Assembly: GCF_900187365.1 (NCBI RefSeq)
Contig: NZ_FYDG01000002.1
Span: 62,001-126,000, forward strand
Source: Rhodoblastus acidophilus
Lineage (GTDB): Bacteria; Pseudomonadota; Alphaproteobacteria; Rhizobiales; Beijerinckiaceae
DNA: 64,000 bases
Direction of reading: 5' to 3'
The notes below the pieces were generated by a model. It searched no databases. It was given only the letters and a program-made list of their open reading frames with translations, and was not told where the DNA came from. Position 1 is the first letter of the stretch. Every line of letters starts with the position of its first letter. Shown one piece after another: positions 1-9,317 of this stretch. Position numbers and translations under genes: made by a program.

Positions 1-16
1 GCCGCTCCGCCATTTG

Positions 17-31
17 CGTGGATAGTCCACG
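17..31. promoter_or_regulatory. Short perfect inverted repeat upstream of the MT-A70 gene
   Basis: Six-base arms (17-22 and 26-31) around a three-base centre form a perfect dyad at the very start of the window, about 54 bases before the likely ATG of the DNA methyltransferase. An AGATCT hexamer follows at 47-52. This could be an operator or a small hairpin; nothing else supports a function. Confidence 0.25.
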
Positions 32-84
32 ACTTGGTTCGGCTAAGATCTTTCAAGAGATCCGATTTCATGCCAGGGTCCGGC

Positions 85-927
85 ATGACCGATTCGCATC
101 CCGCGCCGCTGCGGCCCGACAACGGCCTCGATCCCCTGCCGAGAACGGTGGGCGGCTTCTCGACGATTCTCGCCGATCCGCCCTGGCGCTTTTCCAACCG
201 CACCGGCAAGGTGGCGCCCGAGCACCGCCGGCTCGACCGCTATTCCACCATGTCGTTCGAGGCGATCAAGGCCCTACCCGTCAGCGAGGCCGCCGCGAAG
301 AACGCGCATCTTTACCTCTGGGTCCCCAACGCCCTGCTGCCGGACGGGCTCGACGTCCTGAACGCCTGGGGCTTCCGCTATGTCTCGAACATCGTCTGGG
401 CCAAGCGGCGCAAGGACGGCGGTCCCGACGGGCGCGGCGTCGGATTCTATTTCCGCAATGTCACGGAACTGCTGCTGTTCGGCGTCAAAGGCTCGATGCG
501 CACGCTCGGCCCCGGACGCTCCCAGGTCAACATGATCGAGACCCGAAAGCGCGAACATTCGCGCAAGCCGGACGAACAATACGAGCTGATCGAAGCCTGT
601 TCGCCCGGCCCGTTCCTGGAGCTGTTCGCCCGCCATCCCCGGCCGAAATGGACCGTCTGGGGCGACGAATCCGCCGCCGAGATCACCCCCAGGGGCAAGG
701 TTCACAAGGGCTATCAGGGCGGCGCGATCCTGCCGCCGCTGCTGCCGAACGAACATATCGCCGAACCCGTGGCGGAAGCGTTGAGCCAGGCGCTGAAGGC
801 GCGCTATTGCGAGGGCAGCAGCATCCGCGATCTGGCGGAGGACACCGGCTATTCGATCCAGCGCATCCGGTCGCTGCTGAATCTGGCCCAGGTGGAGATG
901 CGGCCGCGCGGGCGCAAGTCGCCCTGA
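85..927 (+). CDS. MT-A70 family DNA (adenine-N6) methyltransferase
   Basis: An S-adenosylmethionine-dependent N6-adenine methyltransferase of the MT-A70 class. The DPPW catalytic motif lies about 30 residues in (I-L-A-D-P-P-W-R-F), followed by the conserved segments typical of the family (LYLWVPNALLP, NIVWAKR, EACSPGPFLELFAR, WTVWGDE). The C-terminus carries a helix-turn-helix-like stretch (residues about 245-270) that may read DNA. In-frame starts exist at 34 (TTG), 70 and 85; 85 is chosen because the family core begins soon after, but no strong Shine-Dalgarno decides it. Bacterial MT-A70 enzymes usually methylate DNA as orphan or restriction-linked enzymes. A BglII-like nuclease lies 1.6 kb away on the other strand, so it may be the protective half of that system (inference). 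Confidence 0.85.
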   Translation: MTDSHPAPLRPDNGLDPLPRTVGGFSTILADPPWRFSNRTGKVAPEHRRLDRYSTMSFEAIKALPVSEAAAKNAHLYLWVPNALLPDGLDVLNAWGFRYVSNIVWAKRRKDGGPDGRGVGFYFRNVTELLLFGVKGSMRTLGPGRSQVNMIETRKREHSRKPDEQYELIEACSPGPFLELFARHPRPKWTVWGDESAAEITPRGKVHKGYQGGAILPPLLPNEHIAEPVAEALSQALKARYCEGSSIRDLAEDTGYSIQRIRSLLNLAQVEMRPRGRKSP

Positions 928-966
928 CGCGGCGTCGGTTCGTGAACGCGCGCGGCGTCAAAAGCT

Positions 967-2301
967 TCAGTGAAGCTTCACATGCGGCTCGGTGCGCCGG
1001 GTGATCAGGCGCGCGATCGAATCGAGCGCCGCCTTGGCCGCGCCATGCAGCGCCAACTCGTGCATCTTGTAGAGCGACAAATACATGATGCGCGCAAAAA
1101 TCCCCTCGATCATCATGCTGCCGCCGATCAACCCGCCCATCATATTGCCGACCGTGCTGAATTTGCCGAGCGAGACCAGCGAGCCGAAATCGCGGTACTG
1201 GTAATCCTGCAACGGCTCGCCGGCCATGCGGCGCCCGAATTGGGCGAATAGGTGGGACGCCTGCTGCTGCGCCGCCTGCGCCCGCGGCGGCACCATCGCG
1301 TCGCGTCCGACCCATGGACAGGCCGCGCAATCGCCGAGCGCGAAAATGGCCTCGTCCCGCGTGGTTTGCAGGGTCGGCCTGACGACGAGCTGGTTGATGC
1401 GGTTGGTTTCGAGCCCGTCGATGTCTTTGAGGAATTCCGGCGCCTTGACGCCGGCGGCCCACACCACGATCTCGGCGGGAATGGCGCGGCCGTCGGCGAG
1501 TTCGACGCCATCGGGCGCCACCCTGGCGACTTTGGCGCGCGTGAGCGTCTGGACGCCGAGCTGGCCCAGCAGCTGTTCGGTCGCCGCCGAGAGTCGCGGC
1601 GGCAGCGAGGGCAGCACGCGCTCAGCCGCTTCCAGCAGGGTGATCTTGATGTCCTTGCCCGGGTCCACCCCGTCGAGGCCATAGGCGACGACTTCGCGCG
1701 TGGTGCGATGCAGCTCCGCCGCCAGTTCGACGCCGGTGGCGCCCGCGCCGATGATGACGACCTTCATCTGCTCCGGCCGCAGCGGCGCCTGCTGGACATG
1801 GGCGCGAATGCAGGCGTTGATCAGCGCTTCGTGGAAACGCGCGGCGTCAGCCTGGCTTTCCAGCTTCATCGCGAAGTCCTTGACGCCCGGCGTGCCGAAA
1901 TCGTTGCTTTGGCTGCCGATCGAGAGCACCAGCGTGTCATAGCCGATCACGCGTTCCGGGGTGACTTCCCGTCCCTCCGAATCCAGAAAGGGCGCGACAT
2001 GGACCTCGCGCCGCGCGCGGTCGAGACCGATCATTTCGCCGATGCGATAGCGGTAGCCGTGCCAGTGCGAATGCGCGAGGTAATTCACCTCATGCGCCGA
2101 CATGTCCATGCTGCCCGCCGCGATTTCGTGCAGCTTCGGCTTCCAGACATGGGTGCGGTCGCGTTCGACCAGCGAAATGTCCAGAACGCCCTTGCGTCCA
2201 TATTTGTCGCCGAGCCGGGTCGCCAGTTCGAGGCCGCCGGCGCCGCCGCCGACGATGACCACACGATGACCGGGTTCCAAATGCGTTCCTGCATGGGGCA
2301 T
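967..2301 (-). CDS. ndh: Type II NADH dehydrogenase (NDH-2), FAD-dependent
   Basis: A single-subunit, non-proton-pumping NADH:quinone oxidoreductase at the inner face of the membrane. Two Rossmann folds are visible: the FAD site near the N-terminus (VVIVGGGAGGLELA) and the NAD(P)H site mid-protein (VVIIGAGATGVELAAEL), then the AAGVKAPE and ALGDCAA segments that close the FAD site. About 444 residues, normal for the family. The C-terminal 40 residues, after GGSMMIEGIFARIMYLSLYK, are hydrophobic/amphipathic and would serve as the membrane anchor. An upstream in-frame extension exists to 2445, but the ATG at 2301 has a GGAG seven bases upstream, so it is preferred. The gene sits between the two restriction-modification-like genes and has no functional tie to them. 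Confidence 0.9.
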   Translation of the reverse strand: MPHAGTHLEPGHRVVIVGGGAGGLELATRLGDKYGRKGVLDISLVERDRTHVWKPKLHEIAAGSMDMSAHEVNYLAHSHWHGYRYRIGEMIGLDRARREVHVAPFLDSEGREVTPERVIGYDTLVLSIGSQSNDFGTPGVKDFAMKLESQADAARFHEALINACIRAHVQQAPLRPEQMKVVIIGAGATGVELAAELHRTTREVVAYGLDGVDPGKDIKITLLEAAERVLPSLPPRLSAATEQLLGQLGVQTLTRAKVARVAPDGVELADGRAIPAEIVVWAAGVKAPEFLKDIDGLETNRINQLVVRPTLQTTRDEAIFALGDCAACPWVGRDAMVPPRAQAAQQQASHLFAQFGRRMAGEPLQDYQYRDFGSLVSLGKFSTVGNMMGGLIGGSMMIEGIFARIMYLSLYKMHELALHGAAKAALDSIARLITRRTEPHVKLH

Positions 2302-2506
2302 GTCGCGCTCCGATGGCCCCTGCGGCGCCGGCTCCCCTGAACCCGCCCGTGAGCCGCAACGAAATTTTGCATGGACGGCTGTCGTCGTCGCACCCCAATC
2401 GGGAGACCTCGCCGACGGTTTATCCGCCATAATAAGCCCGCGCACCCTTGCCTGGAAGTGGAGGATCGGATCGCGGCCGGGAACGTCCGCCGACGCGCCG
2501 GCTTGG

Positions 2507-3217
2507 TTAAAAACTTTCCGCGTAGGGACTGCCGTCCCAGGTTTTTTCGTTGGCGGCCACGATCAGCACCGGGCAGGCGCCCATCACCCCGCGCCGCACC
2601 CGCATTTGCGCCTTGTCAAAGGTGGTGGTCGTGGAGGTCTCCAGGTCGATCGGCAATTTCGGATGGCGCTGGCCGTCCGGCAACGTCGCCTGATGGTCCG
2701 CCCACAGCCGCCGCGCCAGCGTCAGCAGCGACAGCCGGTCCTTGGTGATGACCACGCCGGCCGAAATGACGCCGGCCTCGTGCCAGGACCGATACGACGC
2801 CAGATCGCGGTCGAGATTGCCGTCCTTGGCGTTCCACTCGACGTCGAGCACGACGCGGCCCTTGAAATTGTCGACCAGATAGCCCTCCTGCCGGACCACC
2901 GGCAGCGTCTCGATCCGCTCGTTGGCCTTGGAATAGAGCACGCCCCGGGTTTCCAGGTCGAGACGCGCCTCCCGCCATCCCCGCGCGGCGAAAGCGGAAT
3001 CGATCTGCGCGGCGATGTCGCCCCGGTTGCCGCCGGCCTTGAGCCAGGCGGCCGGCCTGAGACGATAGGTCGAGAGCACATGGACAATGTCGTCCCATTC
3101 CTGCGGACACACCGCCTGCATCACGGCGGCGGCGGAATTGGTCTCCATGAATTCCCAGTGGTCGCGCGCCTCCGGCCCGAGCACGGACGGCTTGTCGTAA
3201 GTAAAGGTCTCGAACAT
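2507..3217 (-). CDS. BglII/BstYI-like type II restriction endonuclease
   Basis: About 236 residues resembling the BglII/BstYI family of type II nucleases, which cut AGATCT or RGATCY. The likely PD-(D/E)xK centre is in the strand VVLDVEWNAKDGN: D125, E127, N129 and K131, preceded by D116 in LVDNFKGR. The C-terminal part (ETSTTTTFDKAQMRVRRG) fits the conserved tail of the family. The start is uncertain: ATG 3217 is chosen, but GTG 3265 is in frame and neither has a clear ribosome-binding site. The gene is transcribed away from the transglutaminase gene. The only methyltransferase nearby is the MT-A70 gene at 85-927. I recognise the family from motif and length, not from an alignment; target specificity is inferred. 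Confidence 0.7.
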   Translation of the reverse strand: MFETFTYDKPSVLGPEARDHWEFMETNSAAAVMQAVCPQEWDDIVHVLSTYRLRPAAWLKAGGNRGDIAAQIDSAFAARGWREARLDLETRGVLYSKANERIETLPVVRQEGYLVDNFKGRVVLDVEWNAKDGNLDRDLASYRSWHEAGVISAGVVITKDRLSLLTLARRLWADHQATLPDGQRHPKLPIDLETSTTTTFDKAQMRVRRGVMGACPVLIVAANEKTWDGSPYAESF

Positions 3218-3383
3218 GGCCGAACCATGCCCGAGGGCGCCGGCGCGGGCAAGGCGCGCGGCCACGACTGCCTAATCGTTAGGCGATCCCTCGCGCCGAC
3301 AGCCGGAATGTCCAGATTTAGGACGTGACAGCCCCGCCCCGCCCCCGCATAAAGCCCCACGGCATCAAGAAGGACGGGGCGCC

Positions 3384-6300
3384 ATGGCCATTCTCGCCAA
3401 ACTGCATCATTGCACGCGATACAGCTACGATCGCCCGGTGATGCTGGGGCCACAGGTGGTGCGGCTGCGCCCGGCGCCGCATTGCCGCACGCCGGTTCAC
3501 GCCTATTCGCTGACCATCGAGCCGGCCAATCATTTCATCAACTGGCAGCAGGATCCGCACGGCAATTATCTCGCCCGGCTGGTCTTCCCCGAGCCGACCA
3601 CGGAATTTTCCATCACCGTCGATCTGCTGGCGGAACTGGCGGTCTATAATCCGTTCGACTTCTTCATCGAGGATTACGCGCAAAAAGTCCCGTTCCGCTA
3701 TGCCGACAGCCTGACCAAGGACATTTCGGCCTATATCGGCGCCGAACCCGCCGGCCCGCGGCTGCAGGCCTATCTCGCCACGATCCCCCGCGCGGAAACC
3801 CCGACGGTCGATTTTTTGGTGGCGCTGAACCAGGCGCTGCACCACACGATCAAATATGTGGTGCGGATGGAGGCGGGCGTGCAGACGCCCGAGCAGACCC
3901 TCGAACTCGGCTCCGGCTCCTGCCGCGACACCGGCTGGCTGCTGGTGCAGATTCTCCGCCATCTCGGCTTCGCCGCGCGCTTCGTCTCCGGCTACCTGAT
4001 CCAGCTCAAGCCCGATCTCGAGGCGCTCGACGGCCCCTCCGGCACGGACCACGATTTCACCGACCTGCACGCCTGGGCCGAAGTCTATATTCCCGGCGCC
4101 GGCTGGGTCGGCCTCGACCCGACCTCCGGCCTGTTCGCCGGCGAAGGCCACCTGCCAATCGCGGCCACGCCGCATTACGCCTCCGCCTCGCCCATCGACG
4201 GCTCCTACACCGGCGACGCCCGCGCCGATTTCGGCTTCGAGATGCGGGTGGACCGGGTCGACGAGAAGCCCCGCGTCACCGCCCCGTTCTCGGATGAAGC
4301 CTGGGAGCGGCTCAACGCCCTGGGCCGACTGGTGGACACGGATCTGCGCGCCCAGGACGTGCGCCTGACCATGGGCGGGGAGCCCACCTTCGTCTCCATC
4401 GACGATTACCAGGCGCCGGAATGGAACACCGAGGCGGTCGGCCCGACCAAGCGCGGCGCCGCCGACGAGCTGATCCGCCGCCTGCGCGACAGTTTCGCTC
4501 CCAATGGTTTTCTGCATTACGGCCAGGGCAAGTGGTATCCCGGCGAAAGCCTGCCGCGCTGGACGTTTGCGCTGTACTGGCGCAAGGACGGCGAACCGAT
4601 CTGGCGCGACGTCAACCTGATCGCCCGCGAAAATCCGGCGGAACAGGCCACGCCCGAGCAGGCGCAGGCGATCTGCGCCGCCATCGCCGACATTCTCGAG
4701 ATCACGCCCGACCACGTGATTCCCGCCTATGAAGACCCGGCGGAATGGCTGCTGAAAGAGGCGGAACTGCCCGTCAATGTCACGCCGGGCGACAGCAAGC
4801 TGGCCGAACCGGAAGAGCGCGCCCGCTACGCCCGGGTGTTCGATCGCGGCCTTCATGTTCCCTCAGGCTATGTGCTGCCGGTGCAGCGCTGGAACAGCCA
4901 GCCGAACCGGCGCAGCTGGATCAGCCAGAAATGGCCGCTGCGCCGCGGCGCGCTGTTCCTGAAGCCGGGCGATTCGCCGGTGGGCTATCGCCTGCCGCTG
5001 GCCTCGCTGCCCTATGTCGCCCCGGCCTCCTATCCGTTCATCGTCGAGCAGGATGTGACCGCGCCGCTGCCGCCGCTGCCCGCCGCTTCGGAGATCGCGC
5101 AAAAGTTCAAGCGCGGCGCCCGCGACGGGGCCGAACGCGTCGAGCAGAACGAGCAGACCATCGGTTTTACCGCCGACGTCCGCACGGCCTTGGCCATCGA
5201 GCCGCGCGACGGGCGCCTGCATGTGTTCATGCCGCCGGTCAGCGCGCTGGAGGATTATCTGGAACTGCTGGCGGCGGTCGAACACGCCGCCGCCGCGCTG
5301 AACCTGCCCGTCCACATCGAGGGCTACCCGCCGCCGGTCGACCCGCGCCTGCAGGTGATCCGCGTCGCGCCCGACCCCGGCGTGATCGAGGTCAACGTCC
5401 ACCCCACCGACAATTGGGATGAGCTCGTCGCCATTTCGCGCACGCTGTACGAAGAGGCGCGCCAGTGCCGGCTCGGCACGGAAAAATTCATGATCGACGG
5501 CCGCCATGTCGGGACCGGCGGCGGCAACCATGTGGTGATCGGCGGCGCCACGCCGATGGACTCGCCCTTCCTGCGCCGCCCCGACCTCTTGAAAAGCCTA
5601 GTGATGTACTGGCAGCGCCGCCCGTCGCTGTCGTATCTGTTCTCCGGCCTGTTCATCGGCCCGACCTCGCAAAGCCCCCGCGTCGACGAGGCGCGCCACG
5701 ACGCGCTCTATGAACTGGAAATCGCCCTGGCGATGACCCCGCCTCCGGGCGGCGCGGACACGCCGCCGTGGCTGGTGGACCGGCTCTATCGCAACCTGCT
5801 GACCGACGTCACCGGCAACACCCACCGCTCCGAAATCTGCATCGACAAGCTCTATTCCCCCTCGGGGCCGACCGGGCGGCTCGGGCTGGTGGAGTTCCGC
5901 GCCTTCGAAATGCCGCCGGACGCGCGCATGTCGCTGGCGCAGCAATTGTTGCTGCGGGCGCTGGTGGCGTGGTTCTGGCGCGAGCCGCAGGACGGCGGCC
6001 TCGCGCGCTGGGGCACCAGCCTGCACGACCGCTTCATGCTGCCGCACTATGTCTGGCGCGACTTTTTGGACGTGCTCGACGATTTGAAGCGCGCCGGCTA
6101 CGCGTTCGACCCCGAATGGTATCGCGCCCAGTTCGAGTTCCGCTTCCCGTTCTACGGCCAGGTCGAACATTCCGGCGTCAAGCTGGAGATCCGGCAGGCG
6201 CTGGAGCCCTGGCACGTGATGGGCGAGGAAGGGGCGATCGGCGGCACCGTGCGCTATGTCGATTCCTCGGTCGAGCGCCTGCAAGTGCGCGTCGAAGGGT

Positions 6301-6692
6301 TTAACGAGGCCCGCCATGTCGTGACCTGCAACGGCCGCAAACTGCCGATGGGCTCGACCGGCGTGCGCGGCGAGGCGGTGGCGGGCGTGCGCTTCAAGGC
6401 GTGGCAGCCGTATTCCGGCCTGCACCCGACCATCTGGCCGCATGTGCCGCTCACTTTCGACATCGTGGACAAGTGGAGCCAACGCTCGCTCGGCGGCTGC
6501 GTCTATTATTCGGCGCATCCGGGCGGCCGCAATTACGAGACGTTTCCTGTCAATTCCTACGAAGCCGAGGCGCGGCGCCTCGCCCGCTTCCAGGACCACG
6601 GCCACACGCCCGGCCAGATCTGGCTGCCGCAGGACGAGACATCCGGCGATTTCCCGACCACGCTGGATTTGAGACGTCCAAGAGGGGTGTGA
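3384..6692 (+). CDS. Transglutaminase-like / DUF2126 giant protein
   Basis: A 1102-residue protein with a bacterial transglutaminase N-terminal region (about 1-165), a transglutaminase/protease-like core (about 165-270) and a DUF2126 region filling the rest. The catalytic triad is intact: C180 in [11 protein letters not shown]229 in DLHAWAEV and D245 in GLDPTSG. There is no signal peptide, so it is probably cytoplasmic. In many proteobacteria this gene sits beside an alpha-E protein, a circularly permuted ATP-grasp gene and a second transglutaminase, a set thought to build or process a peptide; here it stands alone between unrelated genes. The substrate is unknown. The length matches full-size family members and no frameshift is seen. 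Confidence 0.88.
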   Translation: MAILAKLHHCTRYSYDRPVMLGPQVVRLRPAPHCRTPVHAYSLTIEPANHFINWQQDPHGNYLARLVFPEPTTEFSITVDLLAELAVYNPFDFFIEDYAQKVPFRYADSLTKDISAYIGAEPAGPRLQAYLATIPRAETPTVDFLVALNQALHHTIKYVVRMEAGVQTPEQTLELGSGSCRDTGWLLVQILRHLGFAARFVSGYLIQLKPDLEALDGPSGTDHDFTDLHAWAEVYIPGAGWVGLDPTSGLFAGEGHLPIAATPHYASASPIDGSYTGDARADFGFEMRVDRVDEKPRVTAPFSDEAWERLNALGRLVDTDLRAQDVRLTMGGEPTFVSIDDYQAPEWNTEAVGPTKRGAADELIRRLRDSFAPNGFLHYGQGKWYPGESLPRWTFALYWRKDGEPIWRDVNLIARENPAEQATPEQAQAICAAIADILEITPDHVIPAYEDPAEWLLKEAELPVNVTPGDSKLAEPEERARYARVFDRGLHVPSGYVLPVQRWNSQPNRRSWISQKWPLRRGALFLKPGDSPVGYRLPLASLPYVAPASYPFIVEQDVTAPLPPLPAASEIAQKFKRGARDGAERVEQNEQTIGFTADVRTALAIEPRDGRLHVFMPPVSALEDYLELLAAVEHAAAALNLPVHIEGYPPPVDPRLQVIRVAPDPGVIEVNVHPTDNWDELVAISRTLYEEARQCRLGTEKFMIDGRHVGTGGGNHVVIGGATPMDSPFLRRPDLLKSLVMYWQRRPSLSYLFSGLFIGPTSQSPRVDEARHDALYELEIALAMTPPPGGADTPPWLVDRLYRNLLTDVTGNTHRSEICIDKLYSPSGPTGRLGLVEFRAFEMPPDARMSLAQQLLLRALVAWFWREPQDGGLARWGTSLHDRFMLPHYVWRDFLDVLDDLKRAGYAFDPEWYRAQFEFRFPFYGQVEHSGVKLEIRQALEPWHVMGEEGAIGGTVRYVDSSVERLQVRVEGFNEARHVVTCNGRKLPMGSTGVRGEAVAGVRFKAWQPYSGLHPTIWPHVPLTFDIVDKWSQRSLGGCVYYSAHPGGRNYETFPVNSYEAEARRLARFQDHGHTPGQIWLPQDETSGDFPTTLDLRRPRGV

Positions 6693-6791
6693 TCGCGCTC
6701 ATTGCGCGGCGCATTCAACAACTTGCGTGACCGTCGGCTGGGAACGGCCCCGGCCTGATCGCAGTTGATCGCATCGACCCAGGAGGTCGAC

Positions 6792-7592
6792 GTGAACAAG
6801 GCTTGCCTCACCCCCGCGCTGCTGCTGTTGATGGCCGGCGCCGCCTTCGCGCAACCGGCGCCCGCGCCCAACGCTCCCGGCGCCGCGCCGCAAGAGAACA
6901 AAGGCGGCGGAAACGCCCCCGGCGACGCGCCGAAGCCCGCGTCGGGCGGGGCGCCGCCCCACGCGTCCCACGCGCCCGCCGCCGCGCAGCCGGACAAGAA
7001 AAGCGACGCGGGGCGACGGCAGAAGCTCAGCGAAAAGGACCGGGCGTTTCTCCGCTATGTCGCCAAGGTCAACAGGGATGAGATCGAGTTGTGCCGCTAT
7101 GCGGCGGACAAGGCCCAGGCGCCGGCGATCAAGGCGTTCGCGCGGCTGATGGTTCAGGACCACAGCGGCGTCGGCGCGCAACTGACCGGCCTTGTCGGCG
7201 CAAAACATGCGGCCGCGCACAAGCGCCACAAGGTTCGCCACGCGCATGCCCATGCGCATGTCGCGCACGCCCGCCCGCGTCCCGCGCAACCGGCGCCGCA
7301 CGCGCCCGCGCCCGCGTCGTCAGGCTCCGCCCAAGCGGCGGGCGTCCAGCCGCCCGCCGAGTCCGAGGCGGCGAAGATCTCCCGGCTCAAGGGCAGGAGC
7401 GGCGCGGATTTCGACGCCGCCTTCATGGCCGAGCAGGTCGATTACCACAGCCAAAACCTCGGCAAGTTCGACGACGCGATCAAGAGCGCCGACGACGACC
7501 GGGTGCGTCGCCTGGCCACGGCGATCCAGAACGCGTTCAAAGGACATCTGGACATGGCCAAGGCGATCAAGCCGGCCGGGGACAAGCCGTAA
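6792..7592 (+). CDS. Secreted DUF4142 protein with His-rich insertion
   Basis: About 266 residues starting at GTG 6792, chosen because an AGGAGG box lies four to five bases upstream. Residues 1-20 are a signal peptide ending AFA. A Pro/Ala/Gly-rich linker (20-75) precedes a DUF4142 helical core (about 80-138: DRAFLRYVAKVNRDEIEL), which is interrupted by a basic, histidine-rich, low-complexity segment (about 138-190, with alternating Ala-His) before the core resumes (ISRLKGRSGADFDAAFM). DUF4142 proteins are ferritin-like, export-directed proteins of unknown role, often stress-associated. The His-rich insert might bind metal; this is inference. Confidence 0.75.
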   Translation: MNKACLTPALLLLMAGAAFAQPAPAPNAPGAAPQENKGGGNAPGDAPKPASGGAPPHASHAPAAAQPDKKSDAGRRQKLSEKDRAFLRYVAKVNRDEIELCRYAADKAQAPAIKAFARLMVQDHSGVGAQLTGLVGAKHAAAHKRHKVRHAHAHAHVAHARPRPAQPAPHAPAPASSGSAQAAGVQPPAESEAAKISRLKGRSGADFDAAFMAEQVDYHSQNLGKFDDAIKSADDDRVRRLATAIQNAFKGHLDMAKAIKPAGDKP

Positions 7593-7978
7593 GCGCCGCG
7601 CGATCGCAGCGGCCTCCGCCGGATCGCGTCGGATGGCGCCCTTGACATGAACGGGCGATGCGACAATCCTTGCGTTGACGTTACGTCTGGATGACTTCGC
7701 ATCACCAGGCCTGCGGCAGCTTGACCGGGCCTGCGACAGCGTGCCTGGGCCTGCGGCGGCTTGCCTGGGCCTGCGGCGGCTTGGGGCGCAGCGCGTAAGC
7801 CCTGCCGCACACCGCATTTTCCATATCACGGGATTCCCCACAGCAGCGGCCGGCCTCAGCGCGGCGCGCCGACCGTGGCCTGAATCCGCAGCGGACCTCC
7901 CCCGCCCCGAACGGCGCCGGGCGGCGTCCGCACAGGCGCAAATTTCCAGGTTTTCGATGGCGGTTTCGGAGACGTTCC
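7593..7978. other. 386-base stretch without a convincing gene
   Basis: Between the DUF4142 gene and the lower-GC methyltransferase I find no reading frame with coding character on either strand. It contains a 20-bp tandem repeat at 7705-7790. The last 40 bases hold the ribosome-binding site of the following gene (GGAGA at 7968-7972). Confidence 0.6.
7705..7790. repeat. 20-bp tandem repeat, about four units
   Basis: Units at 7711-7730, 7731-7750, 7751-7770 and a partial one at 7771-7790, each beginning ctgcg(g/a)c(g/a)gc and ending gcctgggc or close to it; a partial unit precedes at 7705-7710. Units 3 and 4 are nearly identical over their first 12 bases. There are no spacers, so it is not a CRISPR. 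It lies in a non-coding gap. Confidence 0.8.
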
Positions 7979-8998
7979 ATGAGCTTATATGCATGTCGGG
8001 TTTGTGGCGCAGGCAAGTCCCAAAAAGCCTATGCCGCAAAAGAAATGATGTTTGGTCTGGGCGCCGAATTTATTTATGACGAATGCGGCGCATGCGGCAG
8101 CCTGCAAATTCGAGACATCCCCAGCGATGAGCAGATAAAACAGTTTTATCCGGACACGTATTATTCATACAGAATGCATCCTGTCGCCGATGACGACTCC
8201 GGGAAACATGAAAAACCTTTGGGACTCCGCGCCCAATTCAAGAGAATGCGGGCCGCCGCGCTGTTCGCCAGGGAGCGCGCGCAATTCGACCACAACCGAC
8301 TCGGCGCGTTTCTCTCCCTGATCAGGCCAAACAAGCCGAATTCGCTGTTTTCAATGGTCGCCTCGGCGGGCGTCGGCCTGCATGACGCCATCCTGGATGT
8401 CGGCTGCGGCAACGGCGCCATTCTCGACTATTTCTCGCAAGTCGGCTTTTTGAACCTGGCGGGAATCGACCCGTTCATCAAAGCCAGCGCAACGACGAGT
8501 CATGGCGTTCCGCTTTACAAGAGCAACATACAAGATTTCAGCGGCGCATATGATTTGATCATGTTCAATCATTCGCTGGAGCATGTCGCCTCGCCCTTGG
8601 CCGATCTTTCGAGCGCGCGAAAGCTTTTGTCTCCCAACGGCGTTTGCTTGATTCGGATTCCGACGATCTCGTCTGACGCATGGGACGCTTATGGAACAAA
8701 CTGGGTGCAACTGGACGCGCCCCGGCATTTCACCCTGATATCCCGGCGCGGGATGGAGCAATTGGCTCAAAGATGCGGCTTCCGCATCGCCGACACGATT
8801 GACGACGAAGAAGGCTGGACCATGATGTCGAGCGAGCTTTACGCGCGCGCCATTCCATTGGTCGAGCATGATTACAGAAAATACTTTCGGGATAACGAGA
8901 TCGCCGCCTTTGAACGGCGCGCTGCGGCTCACAACGCGGCAAAAAGAGGCGATCAGGCCGGCTTCATCCTGAGGAAGGCCGAACCAGCGCCGGGCTGA
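7979..8998 (+). CDS. Class I SAM-dependent methyltransferase with N-terminal zinc-ribbon-like segment
   Basis: A 339-residue protein. The first 45 residues carry two CxxC pairs (C6xxC9 and, at about 38-41, ECGAC) that look like a zinc ribbon, then a Rossmann methyltransferase core with the SAM motif I LDVGCGNGAILDYF and the acidic/NH segment FNHSLEHVASPL. This layout is common among methyltransferases acting on activated sugars or glycolipids in surface polysaccharide clusters. GGAGA lies seven bases upstream of the ATG. Codon use is visibly less GC-rich than its neighbours (many att, aaa, ttt codons), and there are no pathway partners nearby, which together suggest acquisition by transfer. 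The substrate is unknown. Confidence 0.75.
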   Translation: MSLYACRVCGAGKSQKAYAAKEMMFGLGAEFIYDECGACGSLQIRDIPSDEQIKQFYPDTYYSYRMHPVADDDSGKHEKPLGLRAQFKRMRAAALFARERAQFDHNRLGAFLSLIRPNKPNSLFSMVASAGVGLHDAILDVGCGNGAILDYFSQVGFLNLAGIDPFIKASATTSHGVPLYKSNIQDFSGAYDLIMFNHSLEHVASPLADLSSARKLLSPNGVCLIRIPTISSDAWDAYGTNWVQLDAPRHFTLISRRGMEQLAQRCGFRIADTIDDEEGWTMMSSELYARAIPLVEHDYRKYFRDNEIAAFERRAAAHNAAKRGDQAGFILRKAEPAPG

Positions 8999-9068
8999 CC
9001 CCGCCCGCGGAAAAGTCGCCGCGTCGCAAAGGACTGGCGTTCAAGCCGCGCCCGTCCCCGCGAAACGC

Positions 9069-9317
9069 TCACCCTCCGGTCATCGGCGGGAAAAAGGCGA
9101 TCTCGGTCGCGCCGGCGATCGGCGCCTCAAGCTTGGCGTGCCTCTTGTCCAGAGCCGCGCGGAAAACGCCGCTGGAAAACACCGCCTCGGAAATCTCGTC
9201 GCGCCGCGCCAGAAACGCGATCACATCGGCCACGCTGCGCGCCTCGGGCGGCAGCGCCACCTCCTCCTCGCTCACGCCGAGCCGTTCGCGCAAAGACGCG
9301 AAATAGACGACCTTCAC
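9069..9317 (-). CDS. moaD: Molybdopterin synthase sulfur carrier subunit MoaD
   Basis: An 82-residue ubiquitin-fold sulfur carrier for molybdenum cofactor synthesis. It begins KVVYFASLRERLG and ends in the required Gly-Gly (FFPPMTGG), which is adenylated and thiocarboxylated before sulfur is passed to precursor Z with MoaE. The start is GTG 9317, which overlaps the pgsA stop codon (GTGA), so translation is probably coupled. Order uvrC-pgsA-moaD is usual in Hyphomicrobiales; the moaE that normally follows is absent here. Confidence 0.88.
   Translation of the reverse strand: MKVVYFASLRERLGVSEEEVALPPEARSVADVIAFLARRDEISEAVFSSGVFRAALDKRHAKLEAPIAGATEIAFFPPMTGG

Noticed and set aside
47-52. AGATCT scarcity as proof of an active BglII-type system
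   Set aside because: AGATCT also occurs at 6616, 7375, 11174 and 60833; this is not an obvious depletion.
3318-4856. A 512-codon open frame antisense to the transglutaminase gene
   Set aside because: Low-complexity shadow of a well-supported gene.
7705-7790. CRISPR-like array
   Set aside because: Units are directly adjacent with no spacers, so it is a simple tandem repeat.
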